Below are positions 1 through 10,700 of a stretch of DNA of 64,000 nt, in pieces. Position 1 is the first letter of the stretch, and every line of letters begins with the position of its first letter. Below the pieces are notes generated by a model. It ran no database searches, had not been told where the DNA came from, and was given only the letters and a program-made list of their open reading frames with translations. The translations under genes were made by a program, and so were the position numbers. Source of the DNA: Henricia sp. BOLD:AAB3569 (Eukaryota; Echinodermata; Asteroidea; Spinulosida; Echinasteridae); the NCBI GenBank assembly GCA_037783545.1, contig JBBELK010000013.1, positions 1 to 64,000 on the forward strand, given 5' to 3'.

Positions 1-214
1 TGCTGAAATTTGCACAACACGTTTGGGATATAGAGTTGTTTTAGCAGACAAAATTGGAAGTTTGTCTACCAATTCCTTCAGTTCCAAAATAGCGACCGTT
101 TCAGACGCAAGGTTTCACGAAAGCGGCGTCTGCTCGTGCGAAAAGGAGTTTTTGCTAGATTCGACGATAACTCTGTCGGTTTTAAACGGGAAATTGCTGA
201 AATTTGCACAACAC

Positions 215-419
215 GTTTGGGATATAGAGTTGTTTTAGCAGGCAAAATTGGAAGTTTGTCTGCCAATTCCTTCAGTTCCAAAATAGCGACCGTTTCAGAC
301 GCAAGGTTTCACGAAAGCGGCATATGCTCGTGCGAAAACTGTGCCGGCAGGGAGTTTTTGCTAGATTCGACGATAACTCTGTCGGTTTAAACGGGAAATT
401 GCTGAAATTTGCACAACAC
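215..419 (+). repeat. Representative long (205-bp) satellite monomer
   Basis: Reference unit carrying the 12-bp module ctgtgccggcag between gcgaaaa and ggagttttt. The module contains the 8-bp palindrome TGCCGGCA, which includes a NaeI-type GCCGGC site. Variants of the module are diagnostic along the array: ctgcgccggcag in sub-domain A, ctgtgcctgcag (creating CCTGCAGG, an SbfI-type site) in C and D, and a one-base-shorter gtgcggcag in D that gives 204-bp units. Confidence 0.95.
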
Positions 420-1091
420 GTTTGGGATATAGAGTTGTTTTAGCAGGCAAAATTGGAAGTTTGTCTGCCAATTCCTTCAGTTCCAAAATAGCGACCGTTT
501 CAGACGCAAGGTTTCACGAAAGCGGCGTCTGCTCGTGCGAAAAGGAGTTTTTGCTAGATTCGACGATAACTCTGTCGGTTTAAACGGGAAATTGCTGAAA
601 TTTGCACAACACGTTTGGGATATAGAGTTGTTTTAGCAGGCGAAATTGGAAGTTTGTCTGCAAATTCCTTCAGTTCCAAAATAGCGACCGTTTCAGACGC
701 AAGGTTTCACGAAAGCGGCGTCTGCTTGTGCGAAAACTGCGCCGGCAGGGAGTTTTTGCTAGATTCGACGATAACTCTGTCGGTTTAAACGGGAAATTGC
801 TGAAATTTGCACAACACGTTTGGGATATAGAGTTGTTTTAGCAGACAAAATTGGAAGTTTGTCTACCAATTCCTTCAGTTCCAAAATAGCGACCGTTTCA
901 GACGCAAGGTTTCACGAAAGCGGCGTCTGCTCGTGCGAAAAGGAGTTTTTGCTAGATTCGACGATAACTCTGTCGGTTTAAACGGGAAATTGCTGAAATT
1001 TGCACAACACGTTTGGGATATAGAGTTGTTTTAGCAGGCAAAATTGGAAGTTTGTCTGCCAATTCCTTCAGTTCCAAAATAGCGACCGTTT

Positions 1092-1122
1092 CAGACGCAA
1101 GGTTTCACGAAAGCGGCGTCTG
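1092..1122. repeat. Nested inverted repeat within the monomer (representative)
   Basis: The outer arms CAGACGC (1,092-1,098) and GCGTCTG (1,116-1,122) are perfect complements. Between them, TTTC-AC-GAAA forms a second small dyad. The structure is present in nearly every unit. Units with ggcatctgc in place of ggcgtctgc (for example near 5,514 and 14,298) break one base pair. It could be a protein-binding dyad or a cruciform or hairpin in a transcript; nothing in the sequence decides between these. Confidence 0.7.
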
Positions 1123-1163
1123 CTCGTGCGAAAAGGAGTTTTTGCTAGATTCGACGATAACTC

Positions 1164-1180
1164 TGTCGGTTTAAACGGGA
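1164..1180 (+). other. CENP-B-box-like 17-mer (one copy per monomer)
   Basis: The 17-mer tgtcggtttaaacggga aligns without gaps to the mammalian CENP-B box NTTCGNNNNANNCGGGN. It matches eight of the nine essential bases; the exception is G instead of T at position 2. It also matches optional bases of the human box at positions 7, 11, 12 and 17. The same 17-mer recurs in most units of the array. Some sub-domain D units carry tgtctgtttaaacggga or end in acagga, which reduces the match. With equal base frequencies, a match of at least 8/9 somewhere on either strand of one 193-bp monomer has a chance probability of roughly 4%. The pattern is therefore suggestive, not proof of protein binding. Confidence 0.5.
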
Positions 1181-4100
1181 AATTGCTGAAATTTGCACAA
1201 CACGTTTGGGATATAGAGTTGTTTTAGCAGGCAAAATTGGAAGTTTGTCTGCCAATTCCTTCAGTTCCAAAATAGCGACCGTTTCAGACGCAAGGTTTCA
1301 CGAAAGCGGCGTCTGCTCGTGCGAAAAGGAGTTTTTGCTAGATTCGACGATAACTCTGTCGGTTTAAACGGGAAATTGCTGAAATTTGCACAACACGTTT
1401 GGGATATAGAGTTGTTTTAGCAGGCAAAATTGGAAGTTTGTGTGCCAATTCCTTCAGTTCCAAAATAGCGACCGTTTCAGACGCAAGGTTTCACGAAAGC
1501 GGCGTCTGCTTGTGCGAAAACTGCGCCGGCAGGGAGTTTTTGCTAGATTCGACGATAACTCTGTCGGTTTAAACGGGAAATTGCTGAAATGTGCACAACA
1601 CGTTTGGGATATAGAGTTGTTTTAGCAGGCAAAATTGGAAGTTTGTCTGCCAATTCCTTCAGTTCCAAAATAGCGACCGTTTCAGACGCAAGGTTTCACG
1701 AAAGCGGCGTCTGCTCGTGCGAAAAGGAGTTTTTGCTAGATTCGACGATAACTCTGTCGGTTTAAACGGGAAATTGCTGAAATTTGCACAACACGTTTGG
1801 GATATAGAGTTGTTTTAGCAGGCAAAATTGGAAGTTTGTGTGCCAATTCCTTCAGTTCCAAAATAGCGACCGTTTCAGACGCAAGGTTTCACGAAAGCGG
1901 CGTCTGCTTGTGCGAAAACTGCGCCGGCAGGGAGTTTTTGCTAGATTCGACGATAACTCTGTCGGTTTAAACGGGAAATTGCTGAAATGTGCACAACACG
2001 TTTGGGATATAGAGTTGTTTTAGCAGGCGAAATTGGAAGTTTGTCTGCAAATTCCTTCAGTTCCAAAATAGCGACCGTTTCAGACGCAAGGTTTCACGAA
2101 AGCGGCGTCTGCTTGTGCGAAAACTGCGCCGGCAGGGAGTTTTTGCTAGATTCGACGATAACTCTGTCGGTTTAAACGGGAAATTGCTGAAATTTGCACA
2201 ACACGTTTGGGATATAGAGTTGTTTTAGCAGGCAGAATTGAAAGTTTGTGTGCCAATTCCTTCAGTTCCAAAATAGCGACCGTTTCAGACGCAAGGTTTC
2301 ACGAAAGCGGCGTCTGCTTGTGCGAAAACTGCGCCGGCAGGGAGTTTTTGCTAGATTCGACGATAACTCTGTCGGTTTAAACGGGAAATTGCTGAAATGT
2401 GCACAACACGTTTGGGATATAGAGTTGTTTTAGCAGGCGAAATTGGAAGTTTGTCTGCAAATTCCTTCAGTTCCAAAATAGCGACCGTTTCAGACGCAAG
2501 GTTTCACGAAAGCGGCGTCTGCTTGTGCGAAAACTGCGCCGGCAGGGAGTTTTTGCTAGATTCGACGATAACTCTGTCGGTTTAAACGGGAAATTGCTGA
2601 AATTTGCACAACACGTTTGGGATATAGAGTTGTTTTAGCAGGCAAAATTGGAAGTTTGTCTGCCAATTCCTTCAGTTCCAAAATAGCGACCGTTTCAGAC
2701 GCAAGGTTTCACGAAAGCGGCGTCTGCTCGTGCGAAAAGGAGTTTTTGCTAGATTCGACGATAACTCTGTCGGTTTTAAACGGGAAATTGCTGAAATTTG
2801 CACAACACGTTTGGGATATAGAGTTGTTTTAGCAGGCAAAATTGGAAGTTTGTCTGCCAATTCCTTCAGTTCCAAAATAGCGACCGTTTCAGACGCAAGG
2901 TTTCACGAAAGCGGCGTCTGCTCGTGCGAAAAGGAGTTTTTGCTAGATTCGACGATAACTCTGTCGGTTTAAACGGGAAATTGCTGAAATTTGCACAACA
3001 CGTTTGGGATATAGAGTTGTTTTAGCAGGCGAAATTGGAAGTTTGTCTGCAAATTCCTTCAGTTCCAAAATAGCGACCGTTTCAGACGCAAGGTTTCACG
3101 AAAGCGGCGTCTGCTTGTGCGAAAACTGCGCCGGCAGGGAGTTTTTGCTAGATTCGACGATAACTCTGTCGGTTTAAACGGGAAATTGCTGAAATTTGCA
3201 CAACACGTTTGGGATATAGAGTTGTTTTAGCAGACAAAATTGGAAGTTTGTCTACCAATTCCTTCAGTTCCAAAATAGCGACCGTTTCAGACGCAAGGTT
3301 TCACGAAAGCGGCGTCTGCTCGTGCGAAAAGGAGTTTTTGCTAGATTCGACGATAACTCTGTCGGTTTAAACGGGAAATTGCTGAAATTTGCACAACACG
3401 TTTGGGATATAGAGTTGTTTTAGCAGGCAAAATTGGAAGTTTGTCTGCCAATTCCTTCAGTTCCAAAATAGCGACCGTTTCAGACGCAAGGTTTCACGAA
3501 AGCGGCGTCTGCTCGTGCGAAAAGGAGTTTTTGCTAGATTCGACGATAACTCTGTCGGTTTAAACGGGAAATTGCTGAAATTTGCACAACACGTTTGGGA
3601 TATAGAGTTGTTTTAGCAGGCAAAATTGGAAGTTTGTCTGCCAATTCCTTCAGTTCCAAAATAGCGACCGTTTCAGACGCAAGGTTTCACGAAAGCGGCA
3701 TCTGCTCGTGCGAAAACTGTGCCGGCAGGGAGTTTTTGCTAGATTCGACGATAACTCTGTCGGTTTAAACGGGAAATTGCTGAAATGTGCACAACACGTT
3801 TGGGATATAGAGTTGTTTTAGCAGGAGAAATTGGAAGTTTGTCTGCAAATTCCTTCAGTTCCAAAATAGCGACCGTTTCAGACGCAAGGTTTCACGAAAG
3901 CGGCGTCTGCTTGTGCGAAAACTGCGCCGGCAGGGAGTTTTTGCTAGATTCGACGATAACTCTGTCGGTTTAAACGGGAAATTGCTGAAATTTGCACAAC
4001 ACGTTTGGGATATAGAGTTGTTTTAGCAGGCAGAATTGAAAGTTTGTGTGCCAATTCCTTCAGTTCCAAAATAGCGACCGTTTCAGACGCAAGGTTTCAC

Positions 4101-4770
4101 GAAAGCGGCGTCTGCTTGTGCGAAAACTGCGCCGGCAGGGAGTTTTTGCTAGATTCGACGATAACTATGTCGGTTTAAACGGGAAATTGCTGAAATGTGC
4201 ACAACACGTTTGGGATATAGAGTTGTTTTAGCAGGCGAAATTGGAAGTTTGTCTGCAAATTCCTTCAGTTCCAAAATAGCGACCGTTTCAGACGCAAGGT
4301 TTCACGAAAGCGGCGTCTGCTTGTGCGAAAACTGCGCCGGCAGGGAGTTTTTGCTAGATTCGACGATTACTCTGTCGGTTTAAACGAGAAATTGCTGAAA
4401 TTTGCACAACACGTTTGGGATATAGAGTTGTTTTAGCAGGCAGAATTGAAAGTTTGTGTGCCAATTCCTTCAGTTCCAAAATAGCGACCGTTTCAGACGC
4501 AAGGTTTCACGAAAGCGGCGTCTGCTCGTGCGAAAACTGTGCCGGCAGGGAGTTTTTGCTAGATTCGACGATAACACTGTCGGTTTAAACGGGAAATTGC
4601 TGAAATTTGCACAACACGTTTGGGATATAGAGTTGTTTTAGCAGGCAAAATTGGAAGTTTGTCTGCCAATTCCTTCAGTTCCAAAATAGCGACCGTTTCA
4701 GACGCAAGGTTTCACGAAAGCGGCGTCTGCTCGTGCGAAAAGGAGTTTTTGCTAGATTCGACGATAACTC

Positions 4771-4778
4771 TCACAGAC
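4771..4778 (+). other. Private 8-bp insertion in a satellite unit
   Basis: The usual aactctgtcgg reads aactctcacagactgtcgg here, an insertion of eight bases (placement ambiguous by one base) that makes this unit 201 bp. I saw no second copy in the window, including at the paralogous position in the duplicated block near 13.4 kb, so it arose after that duplication or was lost from the other copy. Confidence 0.75.
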
Positions 4779-7700
4779 TGTCGGTTTAAACGGGAAATTG
4801 CTGAAATTTGCACAACACGTTTGGGATATAGAGTTGTTTTAGCAGGCGAAATTGGAAGTTTGTCTGCAAATTCCTTCAGTTCCAAAATAGCGACCGTTTC
4901 AGACGCAAGGTTTCACGAAAGCGGCGTCTGCTTGTGCGAAAACTGCGCCGGCAGGGAGTTTTTGCTAGATTCGACGATAACTCTGTCGGTTTAAACGGGA
5001 AATTGCTGAAATTTGCACAACACGTTTGGGATATAGAGTTGTTTTAGCAGACAAAATTGGAAGTTTGTCTACCAATTCCTTCAGTTCCAAAATAGCGACC
5101 GTTTCAGACGCAAGGTTTCACGAAAGCGGCGTCTGCTCGTGCGAAAAGGAGTTTTTGCTAGATTCGACGATAACTCTGTCGGTTTAAACGGGAAATTGCT
5201 GAAATTTGCACAACACGTTTGGGATATAGAGTTGTTTTAGCAGGCAAAATTGGAAGTTTGTCTGCCAATTCCTTCAGTTCCAAAATAGCGACCGTTTCAG
5301 ACGCAAGGTTTCACGAAAGCGGCGTCTGCTCGTGCGAAAAGGAGTTTTTGCTAGATTCGACGATAACTCTGTCGGTTTAAACGGGAAATTGCTGAAATTT
5401 GCACAACACGTTTGGGATATAGAGTTGTTTTAGCAGGCAAAATTGGAAGTTTGTCTGCCAATTCCTTCAGTTCCAAAATAGCGACCGTTTCAGACGCAAG
5501 GTTTCACGAAAGCGGCATCTGCTCGTGCGAAAACTGTGCCGGCAGGGAGTTTTTGCTAGATTCGACGATAACTCTGTCGGTTTAAACGGGAAATTGCTGA
5601 AATGTGCACAACACGTTTGGGATATAGAGTTGTTTTAGCAGGCGAAATTGGAAGTTTGTCTGCAAATTCCTTCAGTTCCAAAATAGCGACCGTTTCAGAC
5701 GCAAGGTTTCACGAAAGCGGCGTCTGCTTGTGCGAAAACTGCGCCGGCAGGGAGTTTTTGCTAGATTCGACGATAACTCTGTCGGTTTTAAACGGGAAAT
5801 TGCTGAAATGTGCACAACACGTTTGGGATATAGAGTTGTTTTAGCAGGCAGAATTGAAAGTTTGTGTGCCAATTCCTTCAGTTCCAAAATAGCGACCGTT
5901 TCAGACGCAAGGTTTCACGAAAGCGGCGTCTGCTTGTGCGAAAACTGCGCCGGCAGGGAGTTTTTGCTAGATTCGACGATTACTCTGTCGGTTTAAACGA
6001 GAAATTGCTGAAATTTGCACAACACGTTTGGGATATAGAGTTGTTTTAGCAGGCAGAATTGAAAGTTTGTGTGCCAATTCCTTCAGTTCCAAAATAGCGA
6101 CCGTTTCAGACGCAAGGTTTCACGAAAGCGGCGTCTGCTCGTGCGAAAACTGTGCCGGCAGGGAGTTTTTGCTAGATTCGACGATAACTCTGTCGGTTTA
6201 AACGGGAAATTGCTGAAATGTGCACAACACGTTTGGGATATAGAGTTGTTTTAGCAGGCAAAATTGGAAGTTTGTCGGCCAATTCCTTCAGTTCCAAAAT
6301 AGCGACCGTTTCAGACGCAAGGTTTCACGAAAGCGGCGTCTGCTCGTGCGAAAACTGTGCCGTCGGGGAGTTTTTGCTAGATTCGACGATAACTCTGTCA
6401 GTTTAAACGGGAAATTGCTGAAATTTGCACAACACGTTTGGGATATAGAGTTATTTTAGCAGGCAAAATTGGAAGTTTGTCTGCCAATTCCTTCAGTTCC
6501 AAAATAGCGACCGTTTCAGACGCAAGGTTTCACGAAAGCGGCGTCTGCTCGTGCGAAAAGGAGTTTTTGCTAGATTCGACGATAACTCTGTCGGTTTTAA
6601 ACGGGAAATTGCTGAAATTTGCACAACACGTTTGGGATATAGAGTTGTTTTAGCAGGCAAAATTGGAAGTTTGTCTGCCAATTCCTTCAGTTCCAAAATA
6701 GCGACCGATTCAGAAGCAATGTTTCACGAAAGCGGCGTCTGCTCGTGCGAAAACTGTGCCGGCAGGGAGTTTTTGCTAGATTCGACGATAACTCTGTCGG
6801 TTTAAACGGGAAATTGCTGAAATTTGCACAACACGTTTGGGATATAGAGTTGTTTTAGCAGGCGAAATTGGAAGTTTGTCTGCCAATTCCTTCAGTTCCA
6901 AAATAGCGACCGTTTCAGACGCAAGGTTTCACGAAAGCGGCGTCTGCTCGTGCGAAAAGGAGTTTTTGCTAGATTCGACGATAACTCTGTCGGTTTAAAC
7001 GGGAAATTGCTGAAATTTGCACAACACGTTTGGGATATAGAGTTGTTTTAGCAGGCAAAATTGGAAGTTTGTCTGCCAATTCCTTCAGTTCCAAAATAGC
7101 GACCGTTTCAGACGCAAGGTTTCACGAAAGCGGCGTCTGCTCGTGCGAAAAGGAGTTTTTGCTAGATTCGACGATAACTCTGTCGGTTTTAAACGGGAAA
7201 TTGCTGAAATTTGCACAACACGTTTGGGATATAGAGTTGTTTTAGCAGGCAAAATTGGAAGTTTGTCTGCCAATTCCTTCAGTTCCAAAATAGCGACCGT
7301 TTCAGACGCAAGGTTTCACGAAAGCGGCGTCTGCTCGTGCGAAAACTGTGCCGGCGGGGAGTTTTTGCTAGATTCGACGATAACTCTGTCGGTTTAAACG
7401 GGAAATTGCTGAAATTTGCACAACACGTTTGGGATATAGAGTTGTTTTAGCAGGCAAAATTGGAAGTTTGTCTGCCAATTCCTTCAGTTCCAAAATAGCG
7501 ACCGTTTCAGACGCAAGGTTTCACGAAAGCGGCGTCTGCTCGTGCGAAAAGGAGTTTTTGCTAGATTCGACGATAACTCTGTCGGTTTAAACGGGAAATT
7601 GCTGAAATTTGCACAACACGTTTGGGATATAGAGTTGTTTTAGCAGGCAAAATTGGAAGTTTGTCTGCCAATTCCTTCAGTTCCAAAATAGCGACCGTTT

Positions 7701-10700
7701 CAGACGCAAGGTTTCACGAAAGCGGCGTCTGCTCGTGCGAAAAGGAGTTTTTGCTAGATTCGACGATAACTCTGTCGGTTTAAACGGGAAATTGCAGAAA
7801 TTTGCACAACACGTTTAGGATATAGAGTTGTTTTAGCAGACAAAATTTGAAGTTTGTCTGCCAATTCCTTCAGTTCCAAAATAGCGACCGTTTCAGACGC
7901 AAGGTTTCACGAAAGCGGCGTCTGCTCGTGCGAAAACTGTGCCGGCAGGGAGTTTTTGCTAGATTCGACGATAACTCTGTCGGTTTAAACGGGAAATTGC
8001 TGAAATTTGCACAACACGTTTGGGATATAGAGTTGTTTTAGCAGGCAAAATTGGAAGTTTGTCTGCCAATTCCTTCAGTTCCAAAATAGCGACCGATTCA
8101 GACGCAATGTTTCACGAAAGCGGCGTCTGCTCGTGCGAAAACTGTGCCGGCAGGGAGTTTTTGCTAGATTCGACGATAACTCTGTCGGTTTAAACGGGAA
8201 ATTGCTGAAATTTGCACAACACGTTTGGGATATAGAGTTGTTTTAGCAGGCGAAATTGGAAGTTTGTCTGCCAATTCCTTCAGTTCCAAAATAGCGACCG
8301 TTTCAGACGCAAGGTTTCACGAAAGCGGCGTCTGCTCGTGCGAAAACTGTGCCGGCAGGGAGTTTTTGCTAGATTCGACGATAACTCTGTCGGTTTAAAC
8401 GGGAAATTGCTGAAATTTGCACAACACGTTTGGGATATAGAGTTGTTTTAGCAGGCAAAATTGGAAGTTTGTCTGCCAATTCCTTCAGTTCCAAAATAGC
8501 GACCGTTTCAGACGCAAGGTTTCACGAAAGCGGCGTCTGCTCGCGCGAAAAGGAGTTTTTGCTAGATTCGACGATAACTCTGTCGGTTTAAACGGGAAAT
8601 TGCTGAAATTTGCACAACACGTTTGGGATATAGAGTTGTTTTAGCAGGCAAAATTGGAAGTTTGTCTGCCAATTCCTTCAGTTCCAAAATAGCGACCGTT
8701 TCAGACGCAAGGTTTCACGAAAGCGGCGTCTGCTCGTGCGAAAAGGAGTTTTTGCTAGATTCGACGATAAATCTGTCGGTTTAAACGGGAAATTGCTGAA
8801 ATTTGCACAACACGTTTGGGATATAGAGTTGTTTTAGCAGGCAAAATTGGAAGTTTGTCTGCCAATTCCTTCAGTTCCAAAATAGCGACCGTTTCAGACG
8901 CAAGGTTTCACGAAAGCGGCGTCTGCTCGTGCGAAAAGGAGTTTTTGCTAGATTCGACGATAACTCTGTCGGTTTAAACGGGAAATTGCTGAAATTTGCA
9001 CAACACGTTTGGGATATAGAGTTGTTTTAGCAGGCAAAATTGGAAGTTTGTCTGCCAATTCCTTCAGTTCCAAAATAGCGACCGTTTCAGACGCAAGGTT
9101 TCACGAAAGCGGCGTCTGCTCGTGCGAAAACTGTGCCGGCGGGGAGTTTTTGCTAGATTCGACGATAACTCTGTCGGTTTAAACGGGAAATTGCTGAAAT
9201 TTGCACAACACGTTTGGGATATAGAGTTGTTTTAGCAGACAAAATTGGAAGTTTGTCTACCAATTCCTTCAGTTCCAAAATAGCGACCGTTTCAGACGCA
9301 AGGTTTCACGAAAGCGGCGTCTGCTCGTGCGAAAAGGAGTTTTTGCTAGATTCGACGATAACTCTGTCGGTTTAAACGGGAAATTGCTGAAATTTGCACA
9401 ACACGTTTGGGATATAGAGTTGTTTTAGCAGGCGAAATTGGAAGTTTGTCTGCCAATTCCTTCAGTTCCAAAATAGCGACCGTTTCAGACGCAAGGTTTC
9501 ACGAAAGCGGCGTCTGCTCGTGCGAAAAGGAGTTTTTGCTAGATTCGACGATAACTCTGTCGGTTTAAACGGGAAATTGCTGAAATTTGCACAACACGTT
9601 TGGGATATAGAGTTGTTTTAGCAGGCAAAATTGGAAGTTTGTGTGCCAATTCCTTCAGTTCCAAAATAGCGACCGTTTCAGACGCAAGGTTTCACGAAAG
9701 CGGCGTCTGCTTGTGCGAAAACTGCGCCGGCAGGGAGTTTTTGCTAGATTCGACGATAACTCTGTCGGTTTAAACGGGAAATTGCTGAAATGTGCACAAC
9801 ACGTTTGGGATATAGAGTTGTTTTAGCAGGCAAAATTGGAAGTTTGTCTGCCAATTCCTTCAGTTCCAAAATAGCGACCGTTTCAGACGCAAGGTTTCAC
9901 GAAAGCGGCGTCTGCTCGTGCGAAAAGGAGTTTTTGCTAGATTCGACGATAACTCTGTCGGTTTAAACGGGAAATTGCTGAAATTTGCACAACACGTTTA
10001 GGATATAGAGTTGTTTTAGCAGGCAAAATTGGAAGTTTGTGTGCCAATTCCTTCAGTTCCAAAATAGCGACCGTTTCAGACGCAAGGTTTCACGAAAGCG
10101 GCGTCTGCTTGTGCGAAAACTGCGCCGGCAGGGAGTTTTTGCTAGATTCGACGATAACTCTGTCGGTTTAAACGGGAAATTGCTGAAATGTGCACAACAC
10201 GTTTGGGATATAGAGTTGTTTTAGCAGGCGAAATTGGAAGTTTGTCTGCAAATTCCTTCAGTTCCAAAATAGCGACCGTTTCAGACGCAAGGTTTCACGA
10301 AAGCGGCGTCTGCTCGTGCGAAAAGGAGTTTTTGCTAGATTCGACGATAACTCTGTCGGTTTAAACGGGAAATTGCTGAAATTTGCACAACACGTTTAGG
10401 ATATAGAGTTGTTTTAGCAGGCAAAATTGGAAGTTTGTGTGCCAATTCCTTCAGTTCCAAAATAGCGACCGTTTCAGACGCAAGGTTTCACGAAAGCGGC
10501 GTCTGCTTGTGCGAAAACTGCGCCGGCAGGGAGTTTTTGCTAGATTCGACGATAACTCTGTCGGTTTAAACGGGAAATTGCTGAAATGTGCACAACACGT
10601 TTGGGATATAGAGTTGTTTTAGCAGGCGAAATTGGAAGTTTGTCTGCAAATTCCTTCAGTTCCAAAATAGCGACCGTTTCAGACGCAAGGTTTCACGAAA

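Larger units (their letters stand above)
1011..1203 (+). repeat. Representative short (193-bp) satellite monomer
   Basis: Reference unit for the array, taken from gtttgggata to the next copy at 1,204. It contains, in order, a 6-bp dyad (AATTGG at 1,042-1,047 and CCAATT at 1,059-1,064), a 31-bp nested dyad at 1,092-1,122, the site where long units carry the 12-bp module (after gcgaaaa), and a PmeI octamer GTTTAAAC at 1,169-1,176 inside a CENP-B-box-like 17-mer. Base counts by hand are G 48 and C 36, with 13 CpGs counting the unit junction, for an observed/expected ratio of about 1.45. Confidence 0.95.

Noticed and set aside
21-1203. Compensatory base change between gcagAcaaa...gtctAcc and gcagGcaaa...gtctGcc units
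   Set aside because: The two changes travel together as one unit variant, but the two candidate stems (AGACAAA/TTTGTCT and GGCA/TGCC) do not swap pairs consistently. Linked variation by unit copying explains it.
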